Assembly: GCF_000331515.1 (NCBI RefSeq)
Contig: NZ_AMZO01000020.1
Span: 1-64,000, forward strand
Reading direction: 5' to 3'
DNA from: Photobacterium marinum
GTDB taxonomy: Bacteria; Pseudomonadota; Gammaproteobacteria; Enterobacterales; Vibrionaceae
DNA length: 64,000 bases
The notes beneath the pieces are model-generated. The model was not told where the DNA came from, made no database searches, and worked only from the letters and a program-made list of their open reading frames with translations. Every line of letters starts with the position of its first letter. Position 1 is the first letter of the stretch. The translations under genes and the position numbers were made by a program. Positions 26,374 through 35,668 of the stretch are shown here, piece after piece.

Positions 26374-27585
26374 TTAGTATTGGGCGTTGATCACAATTTT
26401 CGTTGAACCGCCTAACGTAACGACGTCGCTTTGACCATACCAATCGCCTTTCTTAGTCATAACGTTACCGTCAGTATCAATACGAGCCTTAACGACCATC
26501 TCCGGCAAGGATGACATTAGACGTTCCGGGATCATGCTGTCATTGTCCGTCATCGTCAGGCTGATTGGAAACTGTGACAGCGGAATACGTCTTGCAGCAA
26601 CAGGCATAGGCGCACCGTCCGCAGAATGTACAGACACTATCACCAACCCTTCTGAAGGCAACTTCACTGTCGGGTCCAGTGCCACTTCAACAGAAACTGT
26701 GGTTGCGATATTGGACTCTTGAGCTACCTGAGAGCGAGCGCGTTCAATACTACGCTCCAACATTTCAGCGCGAGGATCGTCTTCGCCAACCATCTGCTTC
26801 ATCATGGTCCAGTAAGACACGGCCTTTGAGTATTCACCATTTTCAAAAGCATCAAACGCCAGCAGTGACATTGCGCGAAGATTGGTGTGATCCTGACGGA
26901 TAACACTACGCAGAAGCTGACGAGCAAAATCGATTTGTTGCGGATTACCCATCATCATCAGCGACTGAGCATAGCTCAATTGTACTTCCGGATTCTCCGG
27001 GTCTAGCGCATAAGCGCGTCGCATTGCACCGTCAGCCGTGCTTGCATCACGATTAGCCATACCGATACGGCCCAGCAACAACCAACCTGTCGCATCATCC
27101 GGTGTCTCATGAAGACGGGTACGAAGCGCCAAAGTCAGATCGGTCATCTCTGCATCACTAAGCGGCTCAGCCCCCTGCTCGTCCATCAAACGCTGGGTCA
27201 GCTCAGGCAGCTGCGCGACGGTCTGATGCCATGACTCAACTTTACCGATATTACCAACGCTGAAGTACATGCCGTAACAAACCGCCACCAGCAGAACCAC
27301 ACCCGGCAACAACATCAGTGGGCTGACCTCGGATTTATGCTCCTCACTGTTAGCCGGTACGTCATCAAGCAAAGATTGCTGAAGCTCAGTAACCAACTCA
27401 TCACGATTATTCACCAAACCTTCACTGGACTCATTTTCCAGCTCAGTGATGCGATCTTTAAAGAACGCCTTATTCAGCTCATCACGACTGGCAATATCAT
27501 CTTGTGGTTTACCAAAGATTGGCACCACAAAAATAGCCGCTGCAATTAAAATCAGAACAACGGTTACAATCCAAAACAACGTCAT
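26374..27585 (-). CDS. ccmI: Cytochrome c maturation chaperone CcmI
   Basis: CcmI holds apocytochrome c for the CcmFH heme ligation complex. The 403-residue protein has an N-terminal transmembrane helix (about residues 3-22), a cytoplasmic segment, a second helix (about 90-110) and a periplasmic TPR region visible as repeats such as GWLLLGRIGMANRD and AQSLMMMGNP. A further C-terminal domain follows. The layout is that of the full-length gammaproteobacterial CcmI. Its start overlaps the ccmH stop by one base. Last gene of the ccm operon. Confidence 0.92.
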   Translation of the reverse strand: MTLFWIVTVVLILIAAAIFVVPIFGKPQDDIASRDELNKAFFKDRITELENESSEGLVNNRDELVTELQQSLLDDVPANSEEHKSEVSPLMLLPGVVLLVAVCYGMYFSVGNIGKVESWHQTVAQLPELTQRLMDEQGAEPLSDAEMTDLTLALRTRLHETPDDATGWLLLGRIGMANRDASTADGAMRRAYALDPENPEVQLSYAQSLMMMGNPQQIDFARQLLRSVIRQDHTNLRAMSLLAFDAFENGEYSKAVSYWTMMKQMVGEDDPRAEMLERSIERARSQVAQESNIATTVSVEVALDPTVKLPSEGLVIVSVHSADGAPMPVAARRIPLSQFPISLTMTDNDSMIPERLMSSLPEMVVKARIDTDGNVMTKKGDWYGQSDVVTLGGSTKIVINAQY

Positions 27586-28088
27586 TATTTCACCTTCCCG
27601 TCATTCGGTTTTTGTTGTTCCATTTCTTCCATCAGCGCTTTCAGACGTTGCTCTTCACCTGCGTCAAGCTTTGGCTCTGACTGCTTTTCCCCACTCTTAC
27701 GCGAACGGGCAACTAACACAGTAAAGCCCACCAGAATAAACAGCACCGGGGCAATCCACAGAATCATGGTCGATAGCATCAGTGGCGGATCATAGGTTAC
27801 AAAGTTACCGTAACGGGCAATCATGTAATCAATAACATCATCCTTGCTCTTACCTTCGCTCAGCATGTCATACGCTTTCTGACGCATGTCCTTAGCAAGT
27901 TCGGCATTAGAATCTGCAATGTTATTGTTCTGACATTTCGGGCAGCGCAAAGTCGCAGTCAGTTCATGGAAAACCTGCTCCTGCTCTGCTGTTTCAAATT
28001 CATAAACATCAATTGCGGCTGTCGCAGGCAATGCTGCAGCTAAAGCCAGCCCGATGCCCAGAAGCATGGCTGTGATTCGTTTGATCAT
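27585..28088 (-). CDS. ccmH: Cytochrome c maturation thiol reductase CcmH
   Basis: A 167-residue periplasm-facing membrane protein that keeps the apocytochrome CxxCH thiols reduced. It has a signal peptide (about residues 1-25), the redox motif LRCPKCQNNNI with Cys49 and Cys52, and one transmembrane helix at about 106-128 before a charged tail. The ATG overlaps the ccmG stop by four bases. Size and layout match the short CcmH that works with a separate CcmI. Confidence 0.94.
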   Translation of the reverse strand: MIKRITAMLLGIGLALAAALPATAAIDVYEFETAEQEQVFHELTATLRCPKCQNNNIADSNAELAKDMRQKAYDMLSEGKSKDDVIDYMIARYGNFVTYDPPLMLSTMILWIAPVLFILVGFTVLVARSRKSGEKQSEPKLDAGEEQRLKALMEEMEQQKPNDGKVK

Positions 28089-28639
28089 CCCTTCGCTTCC
28101 TCCTGCAGAGCCTTGTACATAGGCTCCAGTGTATCAGCCCAATTACGTGGATTTACATCACCGACATGGCGGTAACGAATAATGCCTTTAGCATCAATCA
28201 GGAAAGTCTCCGGTGCGCCATAAACGCCCAGGTCCATACCTAGCATGCCATTACCATCAAACAGGCTGTGAATATATGGATTACCCAACTTATTTAACCA
28301 GTTGACCGCTTTCAGACGCTCATCTTTGTAGTTAAGGCCAATGATTTTTACGCCCTTTCCTGCCAACTCATTTAGGTATTGGTGTTCGGCATAACAAGTC
28401 GGACACCAAGTTGCCCAGACATTCAGCAGCAATGGTTCGCCTTTGAAAATGTCCTGTTCATACAATTTGCCGGCTTCAACCAAATCTTCCAGCTTGAATT
28501 CAGGAACAGGCTTACCGACCAGTACGGATTCCAATTTAGTTGGGTCATCACCACCCGCATTACGGGTCAGCTGAACCATAAAAATCAGTACCAGGGTAAG
28601 AAACAGTCCCAGTGGTACAAACAATAATTTCTTATTCAT
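28085..28639 (-). CDS. ccmG: Thiol:disulfide interchange protein CcmG (DsbE)
   Basis: A membrane-anchored, periplasmic thioredoxin-like protein of 184 residues that passes reducing equivalents to apocytochrome c or CcmH. It has an N-terminal anchor helix (about residues 5-24) and the active site WATWCPTC (Cys79 and Cys82). A GAPETFLID block carries the conserved cis-proline region. It is coupled to ccmF upstream by a one-base overlap. Confidence 0.95.
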   Translation of the reverse strand: MNKKLLFVPLGLFLTLVLIFMVQLTRNAGGDDPTKLESVLVGKPVPEFKLEDLVEAGKLYEQDIFKGEPLLLNVWATWCPTCYAEHQYLNELAGKGVKIIGLNYKDERLKAVNWLNKLGNPYIHSLFDGNGMLGMDLGVYGAPETFLIDAKGIIRYRHVGDVNPRNWADTLEPMYKALQEEAKG

Positions 28640-30618
28640 CAGTTAGCCTCAACCTGTTTGGCCACTTTTACATTTGCCTGCGCTTTTTTACGGAAACGGT
28701 AGCGCTTATCACTAATCGCAAAGGCTCCACCCAGCGCCATCAAAACAGCGCCGAACCAAATCCAGTTCACAAATGGCTTGTAGTAAATACGGACAGCCCA
28801 TGCGCCGTCACCCAGTTTCTCACCCATGGCAACATAAAGGTCGCGGGTAACACCGCTGTCGATCGCCGCTTCAGTCATCATCGAACCGGCTACACTGTAA
28901 AAGCGCTTCTCAGCGTGAAGCATTGTGACAAACTTACCGTTACTGGTAATGTGGAAGTCTGCTATATAACCGTCGTAGTTCGGACCGTCAGCATCACGCA
29001 GGCCTACAAAGTTAAAGTCATAACCTTCAACCTGTACTGTCTCACCCGGAGCCAGACGCACATCGCGCTCCAGATCGTAGTTAGACACCAGGGTAATACC
29101 GATCAGCGACACGGCAAGACCGATGTGGCCCAGCACCATCGCCCAGTGACTGCGACCAAGCTTGCGAAGACCTGTCATCAGGCTGTGACGGTGCGTCGCA
29201 CGCCCGTACAGCTCAAAGCCGTGCATGATAACAATCCACACCGCCATCAGCAGGCCAAGAATTGCCAGCGGCTCTATAGTGTCAGCAAACAGGACAATAG
29301 ACAGCACCGACACAGGAATGGTAACCGCAGCAGAGACAATCAGCTGCTTACGAATATTTGAAACTTTGTCACGCTTCCAGCGAACCAGCGGACCGATACC
29401 CAGAATGAAAGCAAACGGGATCATCAGCCAAGTGAACAGGGTGTTGAAGAAAGGTACACCGATAGACACTGAACCAAGACCAATCTGCTTGTGGATCAAC
29501 GGCAGCAAGGTACCAATAAGGACAACGACCAGTCCAGCGATCAACAGCAGGTTGTTTGCAAGCAGCAGGTTCTCACGCGAGAACAAACTGTAGTTGCCGC
29601 GTGCGCGGATCTGACTGCCACGCAGCGCATACAGCAGCAGCGAGCCACCGATGACGACAACCAGGAAGCCAAGAATGAACATACCACGAGCCGGATCAGA
29701 CGCAAACGCGTGAACCGATACCAGCACACCGGAACGGACCAGGAAGGTACCTAGCAGGCTCAGAGAGAACGCAGAGATCGCCAGCAGTACAGTCCATGCT
29801 TTGAAGGTGCCGCGTTTTTCCGTCACTGCCAGTGAGTGCATCAGTGCAGTACCGGCAAGCCATGGCATGAAGGATGCGTTTTCTACCGGATCCCAGAACC
29901 ACCAGCCACCCCAGCCAAGCTCGTAGTAAGCCCACCATGAGCCCAGCGCGATACCCAGAGTCAGGAATGACCATGCAGCAATAGTCCATGGACGAGACCA
30001 GCGCGCCCATGCGGTATCAAGGCGTCCGGTCATCAGTGATGCAATTGCAAAGGCAAAAGCCACCGAGAAACCTACATACCCCATATACAGCATTGGCGGG
30101 TGAATGATCAGCCCCGGATCCTGAAGAAGCGGGTTCAGGTCGCGACCATCGACAGGGAAGAAAGGCAGAGTGCGAAGGAACGGGTTAGATGTCATGATGA
30201 TAAATAGCAGGAAGCCAACTGAAATCATCCCCATAACTGCCAGTACGCGAGACACCGACTCCAGCGGCATACCACGGCTGAACATAGCAACCGCAGCTGC
30301 CCACGTCGCCTGGATCAACACCCATAGCAACAAAGAGCCTTCGTGTGCGCCCCATACTGCAGTAATACGGTAATACCACGGCAGCATACTGTTAGAGTTG
30401 CTGGCTACATACGCAACAGTAAAATCATTGCTATAGAAAGCCCAGCACAATACGGCAAACGAGAGCGACAACATACCAAATACACCGTATGTTAGCGGTC
30501 GTGCCATTCTCATCATTGCCTGGTTACCGACTGTGGCACCATACAATGGATAGATACTTGCGAGGATCGACAGACCCAACGCAACAATCAGGCTGAAATG
30601 CCCTAATTCTGCAATCAT
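28639..30618 (-). CDS. ccmF: Heme lyase subunit CcmF
   Basis: A large polytopic inner-membrane protein (659 residues, about 15 helices) that ligates heme to apocytochrome c. The tryptophan-rich heme-handling signature [19 protein letters not shown] lies near residue 240. Conserved histidine-containing loops flank it, for example [13 protein letters not shown]. It belongs to the CcmF/CcmC heme-handling family. It overlaps ccmE by four bases and ccmG by one base. Confidence 0.96.
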   Translation of the reverse strand: MIAELGHFSLIVALGLSILASIYPLYGATVGNQAMMRMARPLTYGVFGMLSLSFAVLCWAFYSNDFTVAYVASNSNSMLPWYYRITAVWGAHEGSLLLWVLIQATWAAAVAMFSRGMPLESVSRVLAVMGMISVGFLLFIIMTSNPFLRTLPFFPVDGRDLNPLLQDPGLIIHPPMLYMGYVGFSVAFAFAIASLMTGRLDTAWARWSRPWTIAAWSFLTLGIALGSWWAYYELGWGGWWFWDPVENASFMPWLAGTALMHSLAVTEKRGTFKAWTVLLAISAFSLSLLGTFLVRSGVLVSVHAFASDPARGMFILGFLVVVIGGSLLLYALRGSQIRARGNYSLFSRENLLLANNLLLIAGLVVVLIGTLLPLIHKQIGLGSVSIGVPFFNTLFTWLMIPFAFILGIGPLVRWKRDKVSNIRKQLIVSAAVTIPVSVLSIVLFADTIEPLAILGLLMAVWIVIMHGFELYGRATHRHSLMTGLRKLGRSHWAMVLGHIGLAVSLIGITLVSNYDLERDVRLAPGETVQVEGYDFNFVGLRDADGPNYDGYIADFHITSNGKFVTMLHAEKRFYSVAGSMMTEAAIDSGVTRDLYVAMGEKLGDGAWAVRIYYKPFVNWIWFGAVLMALGGAFAISDKRYRFRKKAQANVKVAKQVEAN

Positions 30619-31100
30619 TGAACACTACCCTGCAGCTGAGCCTCAGAATACTGAAGCGGTTCATGGGTTTTCTTCATAGCTTCTGCCACCTCAGGTGGCA
30701 TATATTCTTCATCGTGCTTCGCCAGCACTTCATGGGCTTCAATCGTGGTTGCATTAACCAATACGCCCTGTGCCACAATACCCTGACCTTCACGGAACAA
30801 GTCAGGCAGGATACCGTCATACTTGATCGTTACAGCCGGACCTACATCCGCAACATCAAACTGTACCTCCAGTGACTGAGGATCACGCTGTACCGAACCT
30901 TTCACAACCATACCGCCGATGCGCAAACGCTGGCCGACTTCCGGTTTGGTGCCGTCAGGCTTACCCTGCACCAGTTCTGTCGGGGTATAGAACAGGTCCA
31001 TATTCTGGTTTAACGCATACAGAATCAAACCGACGGTTGCGCCGAGGCCCACCACCAGCGCCAGCAACAGCGTCAGGCGTTTTTTACGTCTCGGGTTCAT
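30615..31100 (-). CDS. ccmE: Heme chaperone CcmE
   Basis: CcmE covalently binds heme in the periplasm and carries it to CcmF. The 161-residue protein has a basic N terminus, a transmembrane anchor (about residues 8-29), an OB-fold domain, and the heme-binding motif [13 protein letters not shown] with His129 and Tyr133. It is translationally coupled to ccmD and ccmF by ATGA overlaps. Confidence 0.96.
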   Translation of the reverse strand: MNPRRKKRLTLLLALVVGLGATVGLILYALNQNMDLFYTPTELVQGKPDGTKPEVGQRLRIGGMVVKGSVQRDPQSLEVQFDVADVGPAVTIKYDGILPDLFREGQGIVAQGVLVNATTIEAHEVLAKHDEEYMPPEVAEAMKKTHEPLQYSEAQLQGSVQ

Positions 31101-31303
31101 AGTGTGTTCTCCAGTTTTTTCGCTTCTTTAATACGATGCTCACGAGCGATTTTATTTTTGATTTCCGCCGCTAAACGGCGTTTTTTATTAAGGCTAGAAA
31201 CTAAAATCCAAAGCAGGGCCGCAAAGGAGATGCCGTAAGCGCTCCAAACGTATGACGCGTAGCCACCCATAGCCAGAAATTCACTAAATGATTCAAAATG
31301 CAT
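31097..31303 (-). CDS. ccmD: Heme exporter protein CcmD
   Basis: A 68-residue single-pass membrane protein with the CcmD pattern: a [13 protein letters not shown] segment, a transmembrane helix, then a highly basic cytoplasmic tail. It helps release holo-CcmE from the CcmABCD complex. GAGG precedes the ATG by six bases. It sits between ccmC and ccmE as usual. Confidence 0.92.
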   Translation of the reverse strand: MHFESFSEFLAMGGYASYVWSAYGISFAALLWILVSSLNKKRRLAAEIKNKIAREHRIKEAKKLENTL

Positions 31304-31310
31304 GATGGCC

Positions 31311-32042
31311 TCACTTCATTAATTCACGTACCCAAGGGCGATGGCTTTCACGGGCAATAATCTCGTTACGAAGACGAACCAAGGTTACTGCACCAAAGAA
31401 ACAGGCAAAACCGACGATGTTAAGAAGCAACGGCCACAACATGGTGCTGTCCATCGACGGTTTATCAAATTTAGTGATGGTTGCTCCCTGGTGCAGGGTA
31501 TTCCACCACTCCACAGAAAAATGAATGATCGGCAGGTTAATCACACCGACAATCGCCAGAATACCGGCAGCCTTAGCGGCTGTTTTCTGGTCATCAAATG
31601 CACTGTATAGGGCAATTACACCAAGGTATAGGAAAAGAAGGATAAGTTCAGAGGTCAAACGGGCATCCCATACCCACCATGCGCCCCACATAGGTTTACC
31701 CCAAATCGCACCTGTCAGCAGGGCAATCACGGTAAATACCGCACCAATCGGTGCCATAGCCGCAGCCGCCATATCAGAAAGACGGATCTGCCATACCAAG
31801 CCGATCAAAGCGGCAATCGCCATCGACATATAGGCCCCCATCGACCAGATAGCCGCAGGAACATGGAGGTAAATAATTCGGAAACTGTCACCTTGCTGGT
31901 AATCAGTTGGCGCAAACATCAGGCCCCAGACAGTGCCGGTAATGATTCCCAGCAATGCCAGGACAGAGAACCAGGGCAGCAGGGTACCGCACAGACGGTA
32001 ACAGTTTTCAGCCTTTGCGTAGGGATGTAACCACTTCCACAT
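31311..32042 (-). CDS. ccmC: Heme transporter/holo-CcmE formation protein CcmC
   Basis: A 243-residue inner-membrane protein with six predicted helices that attaches heme to CcmE. The tryptophan-rich motif WGAWWVWDARLTSELIL is intact, with conserved histidines in the flanking periplasmic loops (IYLHVPAA and IHFSVEWWNTLHQ). It sits between ccmB and ccmD in the standard order. Confidence 0.96.
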   Translation of the reverse strand: MWKWLHPYAKAENCYRLCGTLLPWFSVLALLGIITGTVWGLMFAPTDYQQGDSFRIIYLHVPAAIWSMGAYMSMAIAALIGLVWQIRLSDMAAAAMAPIGAVFTVIALLTGAIWGKPMWGAWWVWDARLTSELILLFLYLGVIALYSAFDDQKTAAKAAGILAIVGVINLPIIHFSVEWWNTLHQGATITKFDKPSMDSTMLWPLLLNIVGFACFFGAVTLVRLRNEIIARESHRPWVRELMK

Positions 32043-32084
32043 AAATAATTTTCTCTACTCAATAGAAATATAGTTATAAAAATA

Positions 32085-32753
32085 TTAGTTCACACTTATG
32101 CGCAGCGATGCAGCCACTGCAAACGGAGCCAGTGTTACTGAACCTGCCAGCATCGCGCCCATCAGCGCTAATTGACCGTTAAAAGGCATACCCAGACTCG
32201 CTGCATCAATCGCGGAAGTCGCGAATATAAGCACAGGAATATAAAGTGGTAATATGAGCAAACTCAATAAAACCCCACCTTTTCTTAAACCGACGGTCAG
32301 AGCTACCCCAATAGCCCCCAGAAAGCTCAATGTCGGTGTGCCTATTAGTAGGGTCAGCACTACCGCTTTCCAGGTTTCCCAATCCAGTGACAACAAAATA
32401 GCCAGCAACGGACTGATTAATAATAAAGGCACACCAGTAAGCACCCAATGCGCGACCATCTTAGCAAAAGCCAGCACCGGCAAAGGTGTCGGCATCAGCA
32501 GCATCTGTTCCAACGAGCCATCAACGAAGTCATCACGAAACAGACGCTCAAGCGATAGCAAAGCCGCCAGCAAAGCCGCAACCCAAACAATGCCCGGAGC
32601 AATACGCGCCAGCAAGTTTGGCTCTGGCCCCACCCCTAATGGAAACAGGGTGATAACAATAATAAAAAACCACAACGGGTTGAACACTTCGGCCTGACGA
32701 CGGAACGCTATCAGCAGTTCTCTTCGTATGACCTGAAAAATAGCGCCAAACAT
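32085..32753 (-). CDS. ccmB: Heme exporter permease CcmB
   Basis: A 222-residue membrane protein with about six helices, the permease part of the CcmAB ATPase module that releases holo-CcmE from CcmC. The N terminus RRELLIAFRRQAEVFNPLWF, the ERLFRDDF segment and the GVPLLLISPLLA segment are family-typical. Six bases separate it from ccmA, and 42 bases from ccmC. Confidence 0.95.
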   Translation of the reverse strand: MFGAIFQVIRRELLIAFRRQAEVFNPLWFFIIVITLFPLGVGPEPNLLARIAPGIVWVAALLAALLSLERLFRDDFVDGSLEQMLLMPTPLPVLAFAKMVAHWVLTGVPLLLISPLLAILLSLDWETWKAVVLTLLIGTPTLSFLGAIGVALTVGLRKGGVLLSLLILPLYIPVLIFATSAIDAASLGMPFNGQLALMGAMLAGSVTLAPFAVAASLRISVN

Positions 32754-32759
32754 CTAAAA

Positions 32760-33410
32760 TTACAGCCCCAACTTAATCTTACGTAAATGGTTACTGTCGG
32801 TGAACATATCCTGGTGCGTGGTCAGGATTACAATCCCGCCACGTTCAACATGGGAAAGGAACAACCGTTCCAGCACCTTCACACCTTGTTTGTCTATTGC
32901 AGTCAGAGGCTCATCCAAAATCCACAGCTTATGGTTGCTGATCCATAAACGCGCCAAAGCAACACGGCGCTGCTGCCCGGCAGACAACTGTCCAGCAGGC
33001 ACATCTTCGCGACCAGCAAGCCCCACAAGGGCCAGAGCCTGCCACAGGCAATCCTCACCGCTGACCTGCGGCAAACCAGTCAAATCACTTTCCTGTGAAT
33101 CCCTGTGCATTGCCTGAAAAAAGGCCAGGTTTTCAAAAGCAGTTAACTCACGCTTGACCCCGGTCTGGTGGCCAAGAAACAGTAAATCCTGATGATAATC
33201 TTCCCGTGCCGATTCAATGTCTTCTTTTTTCCAGCACACAGTCCCGCTGTCTGCCCGCCCGAGACCTGCAATGATCCGAAGCAGCGTCGTTTTCCCTGCG
33301 CCGTTATGCCCTTCGATCTGAACCAGGTCTCCGGAGGAAACCTGAAATGACAGATTATCGAACAGCACCCGCTCATCGCGGACACAGCTTAATTCTTCTA
33401 CAGACAACAT
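32760..33410 (-). CDS. ccmA: Heme exporter ATP-binding protein CcmA
   Basis: The 216-residue ABC ATPase of the cytochrome c maturation system. Walker [10 protein letters not shown], signature LSAGQQRR and Walker [11 protein letters not shown] are all present, followed by the H-loop TTHQD. It is the first gene of ccmABCDEFGHI, and no strong ribosome binding site is seen before its ATG. The upstream 108 bases are shared with a divergent flagellar-type gene. Confidence 0.96.
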   Translation of the reverse strand: MLSVEELSCVRDERVLFDNLSFQVSSGDLVQIEGHNGAGKTTLLRIIAGLGRADSGTVCWKKEDIESAREDYHQDLLFLGHQTGVKRELTAFENLAFFQAMHRDSQESDLTGLPQVSGEDCLWQALALVGLAGREDVPAGQLSAGQQRRVALARLWISNHKLWILDEPLTAIDKQGVKVLERLFLSHVERGGIVILTTHQDMFTDSNHLRKIKLGL

Positions 33411-33479
33411 ATAAAATGATGTATCCTAGGTGACACAATTAAGATCGCATATTACCACACAGGTTTATAATTTTGTTAG

Positions 33480-33491
33480 ACAACCGGTTGT
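33480..33491. promoter_or_regulatory. Perfect 12-bp palindrome in a divergent intergenic region
   Basis: ACAACCGGTTGT reads the same on both strands. It lies between ccmA and the divergent FliK-like gene, nine bases after a TATAAT sequence (33466-33471) on the plus strand. It could be an operator for a dimeric regulator. Only the symmetry is observed; no regulator is identified. Confidence 0.3.
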
Positions 33492-33518
33492 ATAGTTCGA
33501 TCACTTAGGTAAGTAAAT

Positions 33519-34379
33519 GTGACCTCCATGCGTATCGATCACCAGCAAGCTACTGCTTTAATTAAGAATGGACAAACTAGCCCTAAAATAGTGCCAGTAA
33601 ATGAGACAAATCATAAGTTTGCTCAAACAGTAAGTACCAATACGCAGGCAGCAGTACAAAATTCCCAGCTAACTCAGCTACTAACACAACTGAATGTGCT
33701 GCAACGGTTTTTTACAACTTTCATAGCCCATTCATTTCCTTCTTCACCGTCACAGACACCAGCACAATCCACTATCACAAATTTATTGTCTCAGCTTTTG
33801 GTGCCGGAAAATCAATCAGCTATTGTCCAGTGGCTACAACAGGGTGCCGGAAAGAAAACCCTGGCTTTGCTATTAAAACAGGCCAGCCAACCAGACAGTC
33901 CGCTTAAGCAATGGCTTCAACAGTTCCCTGCAGATAAGCAGGAAGAGTTCACTGCTTTACTCAAACTGGCGGCAGAACAGCGAATGGCACCGACAGTTAA
34001 AGAAAATGAAGCAACAGTCATTCATCTGCACTTACTTCAGGCCAACGGCCGGGAAGTGAAGCTATCAATAGAAAAAGACAATCAATCCGGCAGCAAACGT
34101 AAGAATGATCAAAAGCCACGCTGGCAAGTACAGATAAACTTACCGGTCGGCGCCAGTGACGCTGTTCAGGCTGTCGCGATCTGGGATCAGCAGAAGCTGA
34201 ACCTGGCTTTCGAATCAGACAACAACCTGTTACTCGAACGCACTGAACTGCTGGCTCCGCTCCTGTCAGAGCGACTGGCAATGCTTGGGATCCAAACCGA
34301 ACCGGCCACTTTTAAGCTGGCTCAGCCATTATGCCTTGATAATAGTACTGACATCGATGGCTTTTCGATTCTGGTATAA
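33519..34379 (+). CDS. FliK-like flagellar hook-length control domain protein
   Basis: A 286-residue protein without a signal peptide. The first half is Gln/Ser/Thr-rich and low in order. The second half resembles the C-terminal specificity-switch region of FliK-like proteins (a WQVQINLP strand, then VAIWDQQKLNLAFES and LLSERLAMLGI). It is not the main FliK, which is encoded at 53636-55531. GTG at 33519 is used because AGG lies nine bases upstream; ATG at 33528 is the alternative. Twelve bases downstream is a gene for a stand-alone FlhB C-terminal domain, so the pair probably acts together with the export switch. That role is inferred. Confidence 0.6.
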   Translation: MTSMRIDHQQATALIKNGQTSPKIVPVNETNHKFAQTVSTNTQAAVQNSQLTQLLTQLNVLQRFFTTFIAHSFPSSPSQTPAQSTITNLLSQLLVPENQSAIVQWLQQGAGKKTLALLLKQASQPDSPLKQWLQQFPADKQEEFTALLKLAAEQRMAPTVKENEATVIHLHLLQANGREVKLSIEKDNQSGSKRKNDQKPRWQVQINLPVGASDAVQAVAIWDQQKLNLAFESDNNLLLERTELLAPLLSERLAMLGIQTEPATFKLAQPLCLDNSTDIDGFSILV

Positions 34380-34391
34380 GGACATGACGAT

Positions 34392-34685
34392 ATGAAAGAT
34401 AAACGCGCGATTGCCCTGCACTATGACGGTTACCAGACTCCGACAGTCACTGCCAAAGGATATAACCACCTTGCCGAGCATATTATTGAACAAGTGAAAA
34501 AGCAGGGAGGCTTAATCCATGAAGACGAGGCATTGAGCGAATACCTTAATCAGCTAGAAATCGGCGATGAAATCCCAGAAAGCCTCTACCGAATTATTGC
34601 AGAGCTGATTGCGTTTTCATGGGTCCTGAACGGAAAAACCCCTCCCGGATGGGAAGGGCTTTCAGGTATTGACGAGCTGGTCTAA
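34392..34685 (+). CDS. Stand-alone FlhB C-terminal domain-like protein (FhlB/EscU-like)
   Basis: A 97-residue cytoplasmic protein that aligns by eye with the cytoplasmic end of FlhB encoded at 48128-49258: ALHYDG with ALRYDP, TAKGYNHLA with IAKGVDHIA, and EIPESLYRIIAELIAF with QIPDGLFTAVAQVLAY. It lacks the transmembrane part and the autocleavage motif. Small FlhB-C homologues can substitute in part for the cleaved FlhB fragment in other bacteria; its job here is inferred. It is co-oriented with the FliK-like gene and converges on the chemotaxis operon. Confidence 0.8.
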   Translation: MKDKRAIALHYDGYQTPTVTAKGYNHLAEHIIEQVKKQGGLIHEDEALSEYLNQLEIGDEIPESLYRIIAELIAFSWVLNGKTPPGWEGLSGIDELV

Positions 34686-34720
34686 TGCAAATAGCAACGA
34701 CGGCTAAAATGAAAACATCA

Positions 34721-35155
34721 TTATCGGCGTCTGGGCTGTGCCATCTTCTGCTGCAAGCGCAACAAGAGTTCAGCTTCAGCTTTTGGTAGATCACATTCTT
34801 CCATTAACTCATTGACATCGGCACCCAGCTCAACCATTTTGCTGGCACGGGTATACAGCTTACCCTCAGGATCCAACATAGAGATTTCACCCTGTCGATC
34901 CTCCAGTAGCTCAAGCTGATTCGCCATATCCGCCAGCTTCTGGCTCATACCCATCGTACCGGCACGCAGTTCATTAAACTGTTTGATCAAACTTTCATGC
35001 TGGTGCCGTGCATTTTTCAGAACCAGCTCAGTTGCAGCAAACTTTGACTCCAGTGCCTGACGGGCTTTTTTTTCACGGCTGACGAGCAGCCATGAAACCA
35101 CAACAGCGAGTATTGCGATGACAATTGGCAACCATTGCAAAAGCAGGTCTAGCAT
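34721..35155 (-). CDS. DUF2802 family membrane-anchored coiled-coil protein
   Basis: A 144-residue protein with one N-terminal transmembrane helix (about residues 5-24), a long charged helical region (about 28-95) likely to be a coiled coil, and a C-terminal GADVNELMEECDLPKAEAELLLRL segment typical of this family. The function is unknown. Its start overlaps the cheW stop by one base, and it is the last gene of the chemotaxis run, a position conserved in vibrios. A link to the polar array is possible but unproven. Confidence 0.82.
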   Translation of the reverse strand: MLDLLLQWLPIVIAILAVVVSWLLVSREKKARQALESKFAATELVLKNARHQHESLIKQFNELRAGTMGMSQKLADMANQLELLEDRQGEISMLDPEGKLYTRASKMVELGADVNELMEECDLPKAEAELLLRLQQKMAQPRRR

Positions 35156-35649
35156 TACAAGTACGCCATATCTTCCCATTCTTCGTCAGAAAGCAGCTTA
35201 TTCAAGTCAACCAGAATTAGCAGCTCGCCATCACGGTTGCTCACGCCCTGGATAAACTTGGCACTTTCTTCAGTACCCACGCTTGGAGTGGTGTCGATTT
35301 CAGAGCTGCGCAGGTAAACTACTTCCGCAACACTGTCTACCAGAATACCAACTACCTGCTTTTCAGCTTCGATAATAACAATACGGGTATTGTCTGTGAT
35401 TTCACCTGGCATCAGGCCAAAGCGAGAACGGGTATCGATAACCGTTACCACATTACCACGCAGGTTGATGATACCCAGAACATAATCTGGCGCACCCGGA
35501 ACTGGCGCGATTTCAGAATAACGCAGTACTTCACGTACCTGCATTACGTTAATACCGTAGGTTTCATCTTCCAGCTGGAATGTCACCCACTGCAGTACTT
35601 GATCGTTACCGTCTTCTTTTTGAATTTCGGCTACACTAACCTGAGACAT
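35155..35649 (-). CDS. cheW: Chemotaxis coupling protein CheW
   Basis: A 164-residue CheW adaptor that links chemoreceptors to CheA. The SH3-like fold is recognisable from YGINVMQVREVLRY, PVPGAPDYVLGIINLRGNVVTVIDTRSRFG and VDSVAEVV. It follows parP by 19 bases and is coupled to the DUF2802 gene. Confidence 0.97.
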   Translation of the reverse strand: MSQVSVAEIQKEDGNDQVLQWVTFQLEDETYGINVMQVREVLRYSEIAPVPGAPDYVLGIINLRGNVVTVIDTRSRFGLMPGEITDNTRIVIIEAEKQVVGILVDSVAEVVYLRSSEIDTTPSVGTEESAKFIQGVSNRDGELLILVDLNKLLSDEEWEDMAYL

Positions 35650-35668
35650 GATGTTTCCTCTTCGGCTC

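Noticed and set aside
26300..26443. Longer start for mlaA
   Set aside because: It would overlap the end of ccmI, read through the terminator and place 48 residues in front of a standard lipoprotein signal peptide.
28612..29361. 249-residue plus-strand reading opposite ccmF
   Set aside because: Mirror-frame shadow of a clearly real ccmF gene; the product is rich in His, Gln and Thr without any recognisable motif.
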